A stretch of 64,000 nt of DNA from Strigamia acuminata (GCA_949358305.1 OX442315.1:34622427-34686426), one strand, 5' to 3'; shown: positions 19,201-29,902, counted from the first letter of the stretch. Translations and numbers: made by a program. Notes: a model not told the origin generated them from the letters alone.

Positions 19201-21142
19201 CAATGGGGGGAAAACTGGCACGTGTGCTTTTCGCCCTCGAACAAGCATCACAACTCGACAATTCCGTGTTGGACAACTTTAAACCAAATACTTCGGTAGA
19301 TTTGTTCAATAATGCAATTCCCTTCGCATTAAGGTGTCCCATACGAGAGTGCCAGATGTCCATCGTTTGGGGTTTGTCTGGTTTAATGGAAGCATCCCTG
19401 CCATCTACAACCCCATTTCCATTTGTTAAATCGTTTTGCACAATTGTTTTCAAAATTTTCGCATTCTTGGGCTTCTTGCCCTTGCTGGCCACTAAGCTAG
19501 TCTGTGTGTTGTTTAAAACGCTCAGTTGTTGATTCGAAATTTCCATACTCGCATTGTTTGCAACGATCGCTGGCGCAGTATTCGCAGTTTTCGCTTGCCC
19601 CTTAATTGCAGGTACAGGTTTCCCTGATTTACTCAAATTCTGGGTTAATGCAGTCTTAAAATTTAAATGGGTTAGTAAAGGATCAACAATTTCTTCACTC
19701 TTTAAAGGTGGACTAGATGCCACTGCTGCACTCTGTTGCGCAGACAATGCAACAGTGTTTACAGAATTTTTAGTATTAATTCGACAATTGACCTTGTACA
19801 TTCTATCACTCGTACGTATCGCAGTGATAGAAGGATCATTAATGTCCTGATCATAAATGAACATTTTTCCATTCTTAACCATTGTCGTAGCCCCAGCTTC
19901 GTCCGTGCGACCTAAAGAAATTAAATTCTTTTTGAAGTTGGGTGCATAATAAACGTTCTTCAACGTCAGTTCACGTGTACGTTGCCCATGAATCGAGATT
20001 AATGTCACATTTCCGATGCCCTCGATTTTTGACTTTCCGTCGCCTTGTTGCACAGAGTAACCAGTTAATGGTTTAAAGTCCGAAAACCAGGATTTGTTAA
20101 ACGAAAAATGGTCCGTCGCACCTGTGTCGACGTACCATTGCGAATCGTAGTTCGCATGTGACAGTAACGATACTGCAACCGGAGGTTGCTCTTGACAAAT
20201 CGCTGCAGAGAAGTAAGACACGGGGGAATCGCTGAAAATGTCCATTTGTGTGACGGCGGCCTTCTGCTGGCCTTTCCCACGATTTTTCCCTCGTTGACTT
20301 CCCCTGCTGAACTGTCCTATCGGGTTTCCTCTCGCAGCACCTGGTTGCTGTTTAGGTGGAGAAGGGCATTCCCGGGCGAAGTGGTTGGTTCCACCACAAT
20401 TAAAGCAGACACGTGGAGAACCGGAGACATTTCCACCCCGGCCACGTTGCCATCTGCCTTTGGTGAAATAGGCACTTGCATTATCCACCATGCCTGCAGG
20501 AACCCCAAACTCATCTGTTTGTTCATAAAGGCGATTATATTCGCCTAATAATCGTTCTTTGACGGCTTTGGACGTGAATTCTGGGTCTCCCCAGTGGTAG
20601 ACAGTCTGCTTGACCGTTTCGTATTGATGTGGCAGCAGATCCAGGTACTGAAAAGCCAGGAATTCGTCAGAAATGTCCACTTGGATGTCCTTTAACTCCA
20701 GGGCTTTCCTGTCAACTCTTGCCAAGAAGACCATCATCTCTTCTTGCTCATGGAGTTTCAACATGAGAAATTCGCGACGAAGCCGGGCTTTGCGTGCCCT
20801 GGTAGTGGGCTGGTAAGCTGCTTTGAGCGCTTCCCAAACCTCTTTGGCCCCTTCGTGTGCCACAGCCACTACCTGTTGGGCTTTTCCACAAGCCAGACAA
20901 ATGGTGGAGCGCGCTTTCTCCTCGCGCTTGTCAAACTCCCTGATTTCTTTCGCAGAAGCCGTGGCTGGCAAAACTTTCTCCTTGCCAGTCACGTGGCCCC
21001 AAACTCCATACGACTGCAAAAGGAGTTGTATTTGGACACTCCAAGTCGAATAATTGGTCCCATTCAGTTTTTCCACATCCTTGTAATCGTCACGACGATC
21101 CCAACTTGCCATGTTGAGAAAATTCGGCGAAAACAGAAGCAC
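16277..21142 (-). CDS. Copia Gag-Pol polyprotein
   Basis: Single 1,621-codon frame. The likely start is the internal Met at 21112 (MASWDRRDD), ten codons after the first Met. Domain order is Copia type: Gag with LNGTNYSTW at about residue 27; CCHC knuckle CFNCGGTNHFAREC at about 245; aspartic protease DTGATDH at about 338; pre-integrase HLN and CDAC; integrase catalytic Asp in LDVWGP at about 660, TDNGGEF at about 720 and Glu in VAERTN at about 756; acidic linker; reverse transcriptase with FYVDD at about 1300; RNase H with YTDAS at about 1467, SIMESEF and YADS. Every key residue expected is present and no stop interrupts it. It is self-contained; its position between two lectin genes is incidental. 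Confidence 0.95.
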   Translation of the reverse strand: MLLFSPNFLNMASWDRRDDYKDVEKLNGTNYSTWSVQIQLLLQSYGVWGHVTGKEKVLPATASAKEIREFDKREEKARSTICLACGKAQQVVAVAHEGAKEVWEALKAAYQPTTRARKARLRREFLMLKLHEQEEMMVFLARVDRKALELKDIQVDISDEFLAFQYLDLLPHQYETVKQTVYHWGDPEFTSKAVKERLLGEYNRLYEQTDEFGVPAGMVDNASAYFTKGRWQRGRGGNVSGSPRVCFNCGGTNHFARECPSPPKQQPGAARGNPIGQFSRGSQRGKNRGKGQQKAAVTQMDIFSDSPVSYFSAAICQEQPPVAVSLLSHANYDSQWYVDTGATDHFSFNKSWFSDFKPLTGYSVQQGDGKSKIEGIGNVTLISIHGQRTRELTLKNVYYAPNFKKNLISLGRTDEAGATTMVKNGKMFIYDQDINDPSITAIRTSDRMYKVNCRINTKNSVNTVALSAQQSAAVASSPPLKSEEIVDPLLTHLNFKTALTQNLSKSGKPVPAIKGQAKTANTAPAIVANNASMEISNQQLSVLNNTQTSLVASKGKKPKNAKILKTIVQNDLTNGNGVVDGRDASIKPDKPQTMDIWHSRMGHLNAKGIALLNKSTEVFGLKLSNTELSSCDACSRAKSTRASFPPIANISTKGILEIVHLDVWGPSPVKSIGGAYYYLVMVDDFSRLMWIVIMKKKSEVLGHFKKWLTEIERTTSRKVKSIKTDNGGEFVSKQWDEYASSIGLKCMRTNAYSPEMNSVAERTNRTILGGIRALMIENSLPPSLWAELAVSVVYLKNRFPHAGLGGRTPYNVFFNKKLSLRHVKCIGALTYVHVPSQTRAGKLQQRAWAGALIGYASTTRGYRIWDPNRNQVFLSKHVKILEQNFWYENLQNLQLTPSPFTDDSDSSGEDSFDDSVSETDSVHGDPIPEYPEGEGKEEPVEGGAPEDFNYVDAMQYIIGDLNVINDDEIGGAKGDNRDFFNIYPDDGDENEEVEDPDASPQLSPQLSPTVPRRNPPRKGKDTGERTASTSELLPLDMTLWQRRQTVRQSGATAGKVDVWYITPKHEKLRSRVEVVRWCKTEGYEYRSELFNFKDVTIGFAGCCSVEPDTYEEAVTGVSKPDWENAMEDEINIFKEREVYVEVDKDQVKDKTLLGSKWIYKLKRDHTGTIRRYRARLVAQGFKQKPGIDFTEVFSPVVNFVLVMMFFCILVVLRGWRDVHLDIKAAYLYGDLDEVQYIHIPKGYRTSENQHKCWELRKSLYGLHQSGRMWYQRLHDQLIEIGFEPVLGLNCVYSLGTDAILIFYVDDIVLFSKDNIAEECVLDWIQQSFEIVNLGPVTLLLGIEFCRDGENIFIHQRAYIAKLCKQYGIDSCHRVRVPGTPGTMIQKVQTGERVNSSFPYRSLVGSLLFIASRTRPDILFSVIVLSQYNETHSTRHVNMLLQILRYLGNTPNYSINLGNCQSENLTVYTDASFALDQDKRRSFGGHIIYLGGVPISWNCHKQTITALSIMESEFLAVVDGVKEIIWLERIFGADVMVDGFNREIPCVYADSMPAIQYAKNRIENRANKHIDVKLHFVRDWFEKGVFRIRHIPGTLNVADLMTKWLSRAKLDALCEHIFVAAK

Positions 21143-22232
21143 GAATCACTTTTTCACAAATTTCCACTATTTCCGAAGAAAAACACAAATATTCACAATG
21201 CACGTGAATATGTCGCACGGAGAAGCACAAATTTGCCCCCAAAAATTGAAGGCGAAATAAAATACAGTACTTCCCAAGGGGCACCTCAATAAGTGAGATG
21301 AAAAACCCAAATCTGGTCGCCCTACTAGCTTCCGACCGGCCCACCTGGGGGACGCGGGACGACTAGTTGGCCACGGACAAGCCCAGACTGGAATGAGACT
21401 GTACTGGGGCGACTGCCCGAAGGGTACAGAATATTCTAAATGACCCGACACAAAAACCTTAATAAATAACAAAGTTTCACGAGAATCAATCAAAAAAACA
21501 CTTTTAGGTGTGAAGCTGGCCAGTTACGGGTTTCCCGCGTCGTAACTGGGTCCCACGTTGAATTAAACGTCGGCTTCACGTTGTCTTCGCACGGAACTGG
21601 GGCCGACGTGCAATCCGCGTACACACATCCGTGTAAGCGCGGAGAAAATCGGCGTTGCGCCCGTCCGCGCCTTCGTACTTGCTTTCCTGGATGCAAAGTA
21701 CGGAAACAATTGCCCACACACACGCTTATCGTGTGCAGGACTTCTCGGTGAGTCAGTTCGTGTCGAAACGTCGTTTTTCCGTCTCTTTTCGACGAAAAAT
21801 GGCCGCCGTTGCAAAATCGTCGATTCACGGTGATTTCCGTGATGAAAACACGGCAAAACGATCCGAAATTCAACGTCGTTTCGACGTATTCCGGCGTCGA
21901 ATCGATGCGAGCGTATATCAGCTCGTACACACAGCTGGCGACGGGCTTCACTGCTAACCGCGATGAAGTCCAAACAAAAATGGCGCCGCCGGAGAAAATC
22001 CGTTATATCGGCGAAAAAACAGTTCAAATTATTCGAAATAAAAGTTCCTTACACCGCTCCGTGTCGAATCCTTCGTGCAATCGTCCGCACACGTATTCCA
22101 GACGTTTGCCGCACCGAAAATTCGTTTTCACGACGAATTGGGCGGGCACGCACTTCGCGACTTCTCGTAGTCGCAAAAATTTGCCGTTTTCTCTTCAATA
22201 TTCCTAGAATTGGCCGGCGCTGGTCGTCGCCG
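21143..22232 (-). other. Copia leader region
   Basis: About 1.1 kb between the primer site and the polyprotein start, GC-richer than the surroundings and without a convincing ORF; the 100-154-codon frames on both strands look like chance. Long leaders often hold packaging signals in this class, but none can be identified here. Confidence 0.6.
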
Positions 22233-22246
22233 ATCCTCTGCTACCA
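22233..22246 (-). promoter_or_regulatory. Copia primer-binding site (initiator tRNA-Met)
   Basis: On the element strand TGGTAGCAGAGGAT starts two bases after the 5' LTR. It is complementary to the 3' end of eukaryotic initiator tRNA-Met (ATCCTCTGCTACCA), the usual Copia primer. Confidence 0.85.
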
Positions 22247-22248
22247 TT

Positions 22249-22706
22249 TGATGAGGTAAAACGGTCCTGTGGCACTCGGAAATCAGTGGAAACGCAATTA
22301 CAAAGTGCGGTTAACTCGCAACACGCGACCGCCATCTTTATTCACCGTGAGAACATAAAACAGTGGTCTGGGTTGAGGCTATATAATCTCAACCCCGATT
22401 ACAGATCAACAAGGAGAACAAATCTATTATCACAATTGAATAGATTTATTCTTTACAATAAAACATAGGCTAAAGTAATGGATAAACAATACCAAACATA
22501 ACTAAAGTATCGTCGCTTAACAAGCAGACGACGGGAACGCACGTTATCAAGTCGACACAGCCAATTGCGGTACAGAACAAGCTTATAGATAAAAATCAAA
22601 TCAATTGGCTGACCATTCGTAACAATACAAGACAACGCGCTTGTTGTGCTTATTCGGAAATACACAACTGATAAACTTATCGCAAATCGTTCATCGTAAA
22701 TCAACA
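22249..22706 (-). repeat. Copia 5' LTR
   Basis: 458 bp, the same by eye as the copy at 15802-16259. It is followed by the ATATT target duplication at 22707-22711. Confidence 0.93.
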
Positions 22707-23059
22707 ATATTTACTCCCATGGCCCGACCTGTCCATATTTCCCTGTACAAATTTGTTCCCGTGGGTCGACATGCCTAGATTTCCCCGTATTAAGTTTGTT
22801 CCCAGTCATGCCTTGGCGATTGTTTCTTGTACGTGATTGTCACAGCAACAGTGCTGGTTGTTATGTTGCTCGTTCTCAGAATGAGAAGAATAAACCGTTC
22901 TTTTTCGTTATATTGCACATAGAGTGAAACTTCTTTCTAAATCGCAACAAAAGTAAGGACGTTTTCAAATTTGGGTAACCCTAAAATTTAAAAATTATGT
23001 AATTTCTAATCTAAATAAACTATTAAATTAATAATTTAGTGCAGTTTAAATCATACAAA
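22707..23059. other. Gene C upstream flank (continuation)
   Basis: Continues the duplicated intergenic flank interrupted by Copia and matches about 845-1180 before gene B. It lacks the 299-bp TIR element, so it serves as the empty-site control for that insertion. No gene seen. Confidence 0.6.
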
Positions 23060-23322
23060 AACTGAATTTTTGGTCTAAAACTGAATTTTTGGTCTAAAAA
23101 CTGAATTTTTGGTCTAAAAACTGAATTTTTGGTCTAAAAACTGAATTTTTGGTCTAAAAACTGAATTTTTGGTCTAAAAACTGAATTTTTGGTCTAAAAA
23201 CTGAATTTTTGGTCTAAAAACTGAATTTTTGGTCTAAAAACTGAATTTTTGGTCTAAAAACTGCATTTGTGGTCCAAAAACTGCATTTTTGGTCCAAAAA
23301 ACTGAATTTTTGGTCCAAAAAT
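23060..23322. repeat. 20-bp minisatellite upstream of gene C
   Basis: About 13 copies of the same 20-bp unit found before gene B, again most uniform on the left. The array is shorter by about four units, so copy number has changed since duplication. Confidence 0.9.
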
Positions 23323-23490
23323 GATTTACTGAAGAGTAAAGCAAGGACAAAATTTAAAATTTTTCTTTGGAAGGGGGCCCACCAAAGACCCAGCCTGTGG
23401 GCTCGCTACAGGATGTGGGGGCCATAATAAAAATACAATTAAAATTTTTAATATTCTTTTTTTGCACTGTGGAAAACAACAAAGAAATAT

Positions 23491-23496
23491 TATAAA
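23491..23496 (+). promoter_or_regulatory. Candidate TATA box of gene C
   Basis: TATAAA 126 nt before the start codon, in the same conserved context as at 2037 (ATTATAAAACATTTCATTC). Low confidence without transcript data. Confidence 0.3.
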
Positions 23497-23621
23497 ACAT
23501 TTCATTCAACTTGTTGTGTATCTAAATTTGAAATGTAGCACACTCACATTACACTATTAATTGCATCCGACATGGTTATTCAAAACCATTAAGTGAAACA
23601 CTTGCACACAGTGAATCTAAA

Positions 23622-23850
23622 ATGAGTTTCAATCTGAAATTCAGTTACGTAGTTCTTGCAAATTTGTTTGTAGTTTCTCTCACTTTTGATGTTCTAACGT
23701 TTGAAGGACGGACATACTATATTGATTATGCAAGACAAGTTAGTTGGGCAGAGAGTGTCACTATTTGCTTGGAAAGAGGTTTGCAAATAGTCAATGCAAA
23801 TACAAAAGCAATCAATGACTTTCTTAAAAAGGCAATTCGCAGAGATGAAG
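23622..23850 (+). CDS. Gene C exon 1: signal peptide and N-terminal half of CTLD 1
   Basis: Same length as gene B exon 1 and differs at a few residues (MSF for MNF, ARQVSW for ARPVSW). The open frame from ATG runs out at 23870, 20 nt past the donor, because of a 1-nt deletion in the intron relative to gene B. Confidence 0.82.
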
Positions 23851-23905
23851 GTCTCACAAATACATTATAGTAAAGAACCATTTCAAAACATAATTTTTTT
23901 TGCAG

Positions 23906-24316
23906 ATTTTTGGTTAGGCTTAATGTCCTTCGTAAAATGGAAGAGATATTTAGCGTTATCAGCGGTAGATTCAACGAAACACCTGGCCTGGTATAGCCCA
24001 GTAACTCCATTGGTTTTTAATGATTGGTGTGCAAACCAGCCAGTCGATAGATACTTGGGTTCTTGTATATCCAAAGAGAAATGTTGGAAGAGTGCACATT
24101 ATAATACACCAAAGTATACTATTTGTGAAGGGAAGACAATTAAAGCTAAAACTTCGATTAACTGCAACGACAGACAATACACTTTCTACGAAAGTAAAGG
24201 AATTAGTTTTTTTGATGCCTACAGAATGTGTACAATAAATGGAGAGAACCTCGCCAACACTGCTGATAAGCAAGTAGCTAATTGTGTAATCAACGAAGCC
24301 AAAAATCAAAGAAAAA
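23906..24316 (+). CDS. Gene C exon 2
   Basis: 411 nt, with (D)FWLGLMSF, NDWCANQ, SCISKEKCW and TICEG, then the next half-domain with YRMC. Close to gene B exon 2, with substitutions such as MRHLSL to KRYLAL. Donor A|GTCAGT is conserved. Confidence 0.88.
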
Positions 24317-25074
24317 GTCAGTGTTTTAGTTTTCAAATAGACATTACTGGTTCCTAAATGTTTAATTATAAATGTAAAATGGTGTAGCATTACTGTACAG
24401 TCAGCGCCAAGTACACTGCTCGAAATAAGAGACATAAAAGCATGATACATTCATCTTTTAACAATTTGTAACATCTAATATGGTGTTGAAGGTGTAACTG
24501 GGAAGTGTTAGTTAACCCAAATGCAGTAAATATTGTATTAAAATGACAAAATTGCACCTTTTGGCAAAAGGTGTAATATTTATAAAGGTGTAAGAAAGGA
24601 GCTTAGAAATGCTAGCCTCAAATAAATAAAAATAAAAATAGTGTTCCTATTTCAATACTATTTTTATTTTTTATTTTCTACAGCCGTTTATTTTAAATTA
24701 GTAGAATTACTCGATCAAATTGTAATGTTATTTTATATTAAAAACACTTACACCACCAGGGAGTAATATTACTCCATATTGACAGCATCAGGGAGTAATA
24801 CTATTCCATATTAAACATTTACAGCATAGGGAGTAACATTACTCCATATCTTTAAGGCTGTCTACAGGGGTGAGCATTGAGTAAGCCTGCCTCAGGACAC
24901 CAAGTAACAGGGGTACCAGGCCAAGCGCCAAAAAAATATTTTTCTCTACTTTTTGTTTTAGTGCTCCTTAAATCAATCAAAAACCGCTTTTGGAGGTAGG
25001 GCAGCAAATAGAGTTTTTAAGCGCTCTCAAAACCAAAAGTACTTTCTGAGAGGGGGCAATATTTGCCTCTGAGC
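24317..25074 (+). other. Gene C intron 2, 5' part
   Basis: Collinear with gene B intron 2, including the A/T hairpin (about 24630-24673) and GGGAGTAA/TTACTCC palindromes. One extra block near 24680-24780 repeats the palindromic motif. Homology to gene B stops at TTTGCCTCTGAGCA (25074), where the Copia wreck begins. Confidence 0.6.
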
Positions 25075-26550
25075 AGAAGAGGAAGCATTTGCGGATTGTT
25101 ATGCCACACTACGATATGCGCATTCCTTATTTTCTCAGGTTCCTCGCACCTATATAGAAGCTATTTCTAGCCCCGACCGTGTCCATTGGCAGTACCCCAA
25201 GGAGGAAGAGCTTTCACTCTTCCGTGACCAAGGTGTTTACGAAGAGGTTGAAAAACTTGCTTCTAATGTAAACATTGTGGGAAATCGCTGGGTTTACTAC
25301 ATCAAACACGACGCAGCTGGCACAGTAAGACCTTTTCGAGCAATGTTAGTTGCCCAAGGCTTTAGTCCGAAGTACGGAGTTGATTATTACGAGGTTTTTA
25401 GTCCCGTTGTTAATTACGTGCTAATACGGCTGTTTTTCGTGCTTCTAGTGGTTGTTTTAGGCTGGCTAGATACCCATTGAGATGTCAAGAATGCCTATTT
25501 ATATGGCAACTTGGATGAAGCCATCTTCATGAGGATTTCTAAGGACTAGGAAACTCCTCAAAACACTGGTAAAGTGTGGAGGCCTTCATCAAAGCGGACG
25601 GCAATGGAATTTCCGTCTCATTGAAGCTTTATTGGAGATTAATTTCCACAAGCTTCTTGGGGTCAATGGTGTATTTATTTCCGACACTTATGATGCTGTC
25701 ATGTTTGTTTATGTCAATTGTCAATGATATGGTGTTTTTCACCAGAGGATCCAATCCGAATGAGCAAACTGTTAAAGCCCTTTGTGCATTTTTCACAATA
25801 TGTCCCGTATCAAAGTTGTTGGGTGTTCAATTTGATCGCGATAGTGATAACATCTCCATTCATTAAAGCGATTACATTGACAAAATTGCAGATGACTACG
25901 GAATTTCCTCCAAGCATCTGTGCAAAGTTCCGATCACCATTGGCTCAATAGTTAATTGCGCTAGAGAAGGAGAAGGTGTTTTAAACGACAATGAATTCCC
26001 TTACCGTTCTCTTATTGGGTCGCTTTACTTTTTTGGCTTCTCGCACGCGTTCCAATATTCTCTTTTCGATGATCTTAATGTCCCAATATAACACATGTTT
26101 TACCAGCGAACCTGTTACCCTTTTATTACTGATTATTCAGTATGTGAAGAATACGCGGGAATATTCAATTCACCTTTCCGCGGTCACTGGAGACATTCTG
26201 TCAGGGCACTCCGATGCCTCTTGGATCTGCAGGAAGCAGCGCTATTGTGCTTTAAGCATAATGGAAGCTGAATTTCTGGCACTTCTCGATGGCGCGAAAG
26301 AGATTGTTTGGTTACATGGCGCGATTGATCAAACCGGATTTTCTGTCTCCCCGCTCCTAAGATGTTTTCGGATTCGTTATCTACTATCTACTTTACGGAG
26401 AACGATATCGAAAACCGTAGAACAAAGCATATAGATGTGCGATATTTTTTTTACAGGATTGGTTAACTGAAGGTTTTTTCGTTTTACGTAAGATTTTGGG
26501 TGATTTAAATCCAGCAGTTCTTTTCGCCTGCCCGCCTTCGTTTTCTATGT
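25075..26550 (+). pseudogene. Decayed Copia reverse transcriptase/RNase H fragment
   Basis: Frame-broken Copia Pol on the + strand. In order: RTYIEAI, NRWVYYIKHD, VAQGF, FSPVVNYV, DVKNAYLYGNLDE, a damaged catalytic box (FVYVND), LLGVQF, FPYRSLIGSL, LSIMEAEFLAL and KHIDV. Several stops and frameshifts separate them. No LTR could be recognised. It is old compared with the intact Copia at 15802. Confidence 0.85.
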
Positions 26551-26950
26551 GACCATTATTTTTGTCAGGTACGATAATTTCTCATACCTGTAATCTATTT
26601 ATTTTGCTGTATCGCATTTTTCATCTTTGACTGAGTTATATCTCGGAGAATGGGGGCCTATTGTTAGCTTTTTGTTCTCCGTGATTTATCGTATGCAATT
26701 GTTTATTAATGTTTTAGTTTATTGATTCTAATTGAGAAGTAATTTGTTATTCTGTAAACATTATTTCTGTATAGTGCCAATAAGCTACCGTAATTGCATA
26801 GCATATTATTTGTATTTCGTTTATCGCTTTTTAGTTTTACCATTATGAATTCGGTTTTTACTTTTACAGTGTGATTTTCATCACTTACTTTTTCTAAGTG
26901 CAAAGTAACACTATTAAATGATGTCCTTTTTATATACCTGCCTCTTTATT

Positions 26951-28490
26951 TCATCGAATTACTACATTCTCCGTGTTGCGTCTCGCTCTCGTCTTCATTT
27001 TCAATTTCGTTCTCGTTTGCGTTCTCGTTTTCATTTTCAATTTCGTTCTTGTTTGCGTCTCGTCTTCATTCTTGGAATTCTCAGTTTTGACTGGATCAAT
27101 TCTGAAATCAGTAAAATTATTATCCTCGTCTTGTTTCAATTCTTTGCTCGTCTTATCGTTTGATTTTTCATCCGATTTTTCGACAAACTTCACATCACAA
27201 CTTTTTATAATCCTTCTCTCGATTTTCAACCATAAACGATACACCTTCGAATCTTCCAATATCTGATAAAAATACATTTTTTCGATTTTGGTTTGAACTG
27301 CCCCTTGCTTGGTTTTTTATCCAATGCAAAAACTTTGCTTCCAAGTAACTCGAAAATAGCATATTCGGTTTTCTTCTGGTCCAGATCTCGTGAAGAATTT
27401 TGTTTTCTAAACTTCTCGTTGGACATCAGTTTCGAATATGGCATGCAGTATTAATCGCTTCCGCCCAATACGTATCAGACAATTCGGCATGCATCGAACC
27501 GTTTCGATCAACGTTCTGCGACGCCGATATGTTGCAGTGTGTGTTCGACACAAGTTTGGCGTTTAATGTCGTTTTCTCACAAATATACTCTTGTTTGACT
27601 CAAAAGGGATGCCTTCTCCCATTGGCCGAGCCGTATCACTGGTGTAATGATCCAAAAATATAGACCAAAACACCAAAAATGCATTACAATGTACACACAT
27701 TTTAATCGATTGCCTAAGTAACAACCAAAATTTCAAAATTGTTTGCTTTCCAGACAAAGCAACCAATAAACAGAACAAACATGTGTTTTACATTTATATG
27801 TGCATAAAACTTTATTTCCTAAATGGAAATAACATTTTATAATAAAATACAATTAAAATTATATCAATTTAAATGGTTATAATAATCAAAAAATAAATAA
27901 AAATAAAAACTACTTTTCCTAGTGGTAGTATACAGTCTGGAATTAGGAGTAATGCGGCTCGGCCAATAGAAGAAGGCATCCCTTTTGAGTCGAACAAGAG
28001 TATAGCTGTCGAATTTCTTGTTCGCATACTCCCTTCTGTTATCCGATTGTAAAATCTTGAGCGATTATCCGGTTTCTTTTGCACAACGTCTTAACGATCT
28101 AAATGCCCCGAAAGCTTCACTTTTATGTTTCAAAAAGTATACTTTGCACCATTTTGATGCATCGTCAGTAAACGTTACGATATATCTCGCTCCGTTAATA
28201 GAATTCGTTCGCATCAATCCACAAACGGCCGAGTCCACCAACTCCAACAGTTCTTTGCTTTTCGTCACAGAAATTGGGAATTTTGCTCTCGAGTGCTTCC
28301 CCTTAATGCACGTTTTGCAAGTTGGCAGTTTCGCGTTTTCGTTCAACATTTTAAAACTTGATTTGTTCAAGTTATCCGAGTTTCTCTGGGAAGGCCTAAA
28401 TTACAGACATTGTATTCTGGAATTTAAAGCAAAAACAACACAAACCTTGTTCAAACAATGTGTTAATTCACACATTGTTTGAATCAATTG
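26951..28490 (-). pseudogene. Decayed Copia integrase fragment, opposite strand
   Basis: On the minus strand, reading down from about 28490: CKTCIKGKHSRAKFP (pre-integrase), a damaged catalytic region (FTDDAS, QSDNRREY), then DIKRQTC, GVAER, YWAEAINTACHIRN, GQFKPKSKKCIFI and an acidic linker with an internal TTTTCAATTTCGTTCT repeat. A 413-bp DNA element interrupts it. It is the right content to precede the RT fragment but lies on the opposite strand, so the two are either different insertions or one element with an inverted half. Confidence 0.8.
27588..28000. mobile_element. 413-bp TIR element nested in the Copia relic
   Basis: Terminal inverted repeats of about 45 bp begin CTCTTGTT(T/C)GACTCAAAAG and include GGGATGCCTTCT and GGCCGAGCCG. 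TA is duplicated at 27586-27587 and 28001-28002. Removing element and one TA restores the integrase reading FDSYL followed by DIKRQTC. No transposase ORF; non-autonomous. Confidence 0.88.
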
Positions 28491-28846
28491 TCGAAGAAAA
28501 TTTCATGAGAACAGTGCCAACAATTAATCAACGTGATGCCATTTATCAAAACAAAATGGAAAGTTACAAAGTTATAATGTGAAAATTTCAATACTTTTAG
28601 AAAGCTAATATTTTTTATTTGCTTACTGTTCTTTCATCTTGAATTTTTATACATTTTGGATCCATCTTGCAGCTAAATATGCATAGTTTAAGATAAAGTA
28701 AAGCAGCTATTCCTTTATTTACATAGACATCAATATACACTTGTAAGCCTTAAAATAGTAATATTTTTTTAAGAAAAATTATTTTAATACTTTTGGAAAC
28801 GGGATGTATTTTTTAATGATTATAACTACTTAAAACATTTCTATAG
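28491..28846 (+). other. Gene C intron 2, 3' part
   Basis: No gene or repeat recognised until about 28738, where sequence homologous to gene B intron 2 resumes (ACTTGTAAGCCTTAAAATAG) and leads to the exon 3 acceptor CTATAG. Confidence 0.6.
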
Positions 28847-29296
28847 ATTTCTGGATAGGATTGAAAAGCTTCGATCCATATGGAAATCCGGTATCCAAAT
28901 GGCATTGGAATAGCACTCGCAAGGACGTGACTTACACAAATTGGTGTCCCCCAATAGGCTACAAACAAGGAAGACGATACAAGTATCACTGGTGTGCTTA
29001 CATAAATTTTGACGAGCAGTGCTGGCGAACAGAAGTGTGTGACAGAGACGGTGGATATGTGCATGGATTTATTTGTGAAAGTAAGACTGTGATAACTACT
29101 ACAACTACAACTAAGAAACCAATCACCAAAACAGTTCACACCACACCTGATGGTACTCGCTATTATTTCTACGACGGCTCAGTAAGTCAACCAGAAGCAA
29201 ATGCAATATGTCGACAAGCAGGACACAACCTTATCACTGTTGATGATGTGAAGATAGCTACTTATCTTAAGGAAGAAACTAAGAAGAGAGATAAAA
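28847..29296 (+). CDS. Gene C exon 3
   Basis: Opens (N)FWIGLKSF like gene B exon 3 but with CWRTEVC for CWQTEQC. The linker is shorter (ITTTTTTKKP). The 3' half shows the gene C signature TRYYFYDGSV, AGHNLITVDD and LKEETKKRDK, distinct from gene B (IHYYF, AGYNLITIDD, IAAETKK). Confidence 0.88.
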
Positions 29297-29377
29297 GTAA
29301 GTATACAATGGATAATGAATAAATATAAATTCTGCTATTTACATTGTTCACTTTTAATCTCAATTTTCAACTTTTAG

Positions 29378-29821
29378 ATTATTGGATTGGCGCGGAGAAA
29401 GTGATAAACAGCAATAATGATTGGAAATGGGGCAACACCGGCCTTGGTGTAGAGTATCAGAATTGGTGTACACACAACATAAAAGCACACGATATTTGTT
29501 CATTTCTTAACACTAAAGAAAGATATGATTGTTGGATGTATTCAAATTGTAAGCAAGCGAGTTATGTTGAAGGCTTCATTTGTGAAGATAGACCGAGACC
29601 TACAACTACAACTACAACTACAACTACAACTACAACTAAGAAACCAATCACCAAAACAGTTCACACCACACCTGATGGTACTCGCTATTATTTCTACGAC
29701 GGCTCAGTAAGTCAACCAGAAGCAAATGCAATATGTCGACAAGCAGGACACAACCTTATCACTGTTGATGATGTGAAGATAGCTACTTATCTTAAGGCAG
29801 AAACTAAGAAGAGAGATAAAA
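29378..29821 (+). CDS. Gene C exon 4 (type 3 module)
   Basis: First unit. Has KAHDICSF where the others have KADDICSF, and KCTMGNK after the donor. Its acceptor context CAACTTTTAG differs by one base from the sister units. Confidence 0.9.
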
Positions 29822-29902
29822 GTAAGTGTACAATGGGTAATAAATAAATATAAATTCTGCTATTTACAATGTTCACGTTTAATCTCAATTTTCAATTTTT
29901 AG

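Larger units (their letters stand above)
15802..22706 (-). mobile_element. Complete Copia LTR retrotransposon
   Basis: 6.9-kb element on the minus strand with two 458-bp LTRs that look identical by eye, 5-bp target duplication ATATT (15797-15801 and 22707-22711), an intact 1,621-codon polyprotein, an initiator-Met primer site and a polypurine tract. The empty site is visible in the paralogous flank near 832 (GATATATATTTGCTCCC). All signs point to a recent, possibly still active insertion. Confidence 0.95.

Noticed and set aside
21490-22259. Overlapping ORFs of 98-154 codons in the Copia leader
   Set aside because: Present on both strands, no domain, typical of GC-rich noncoding sequence.
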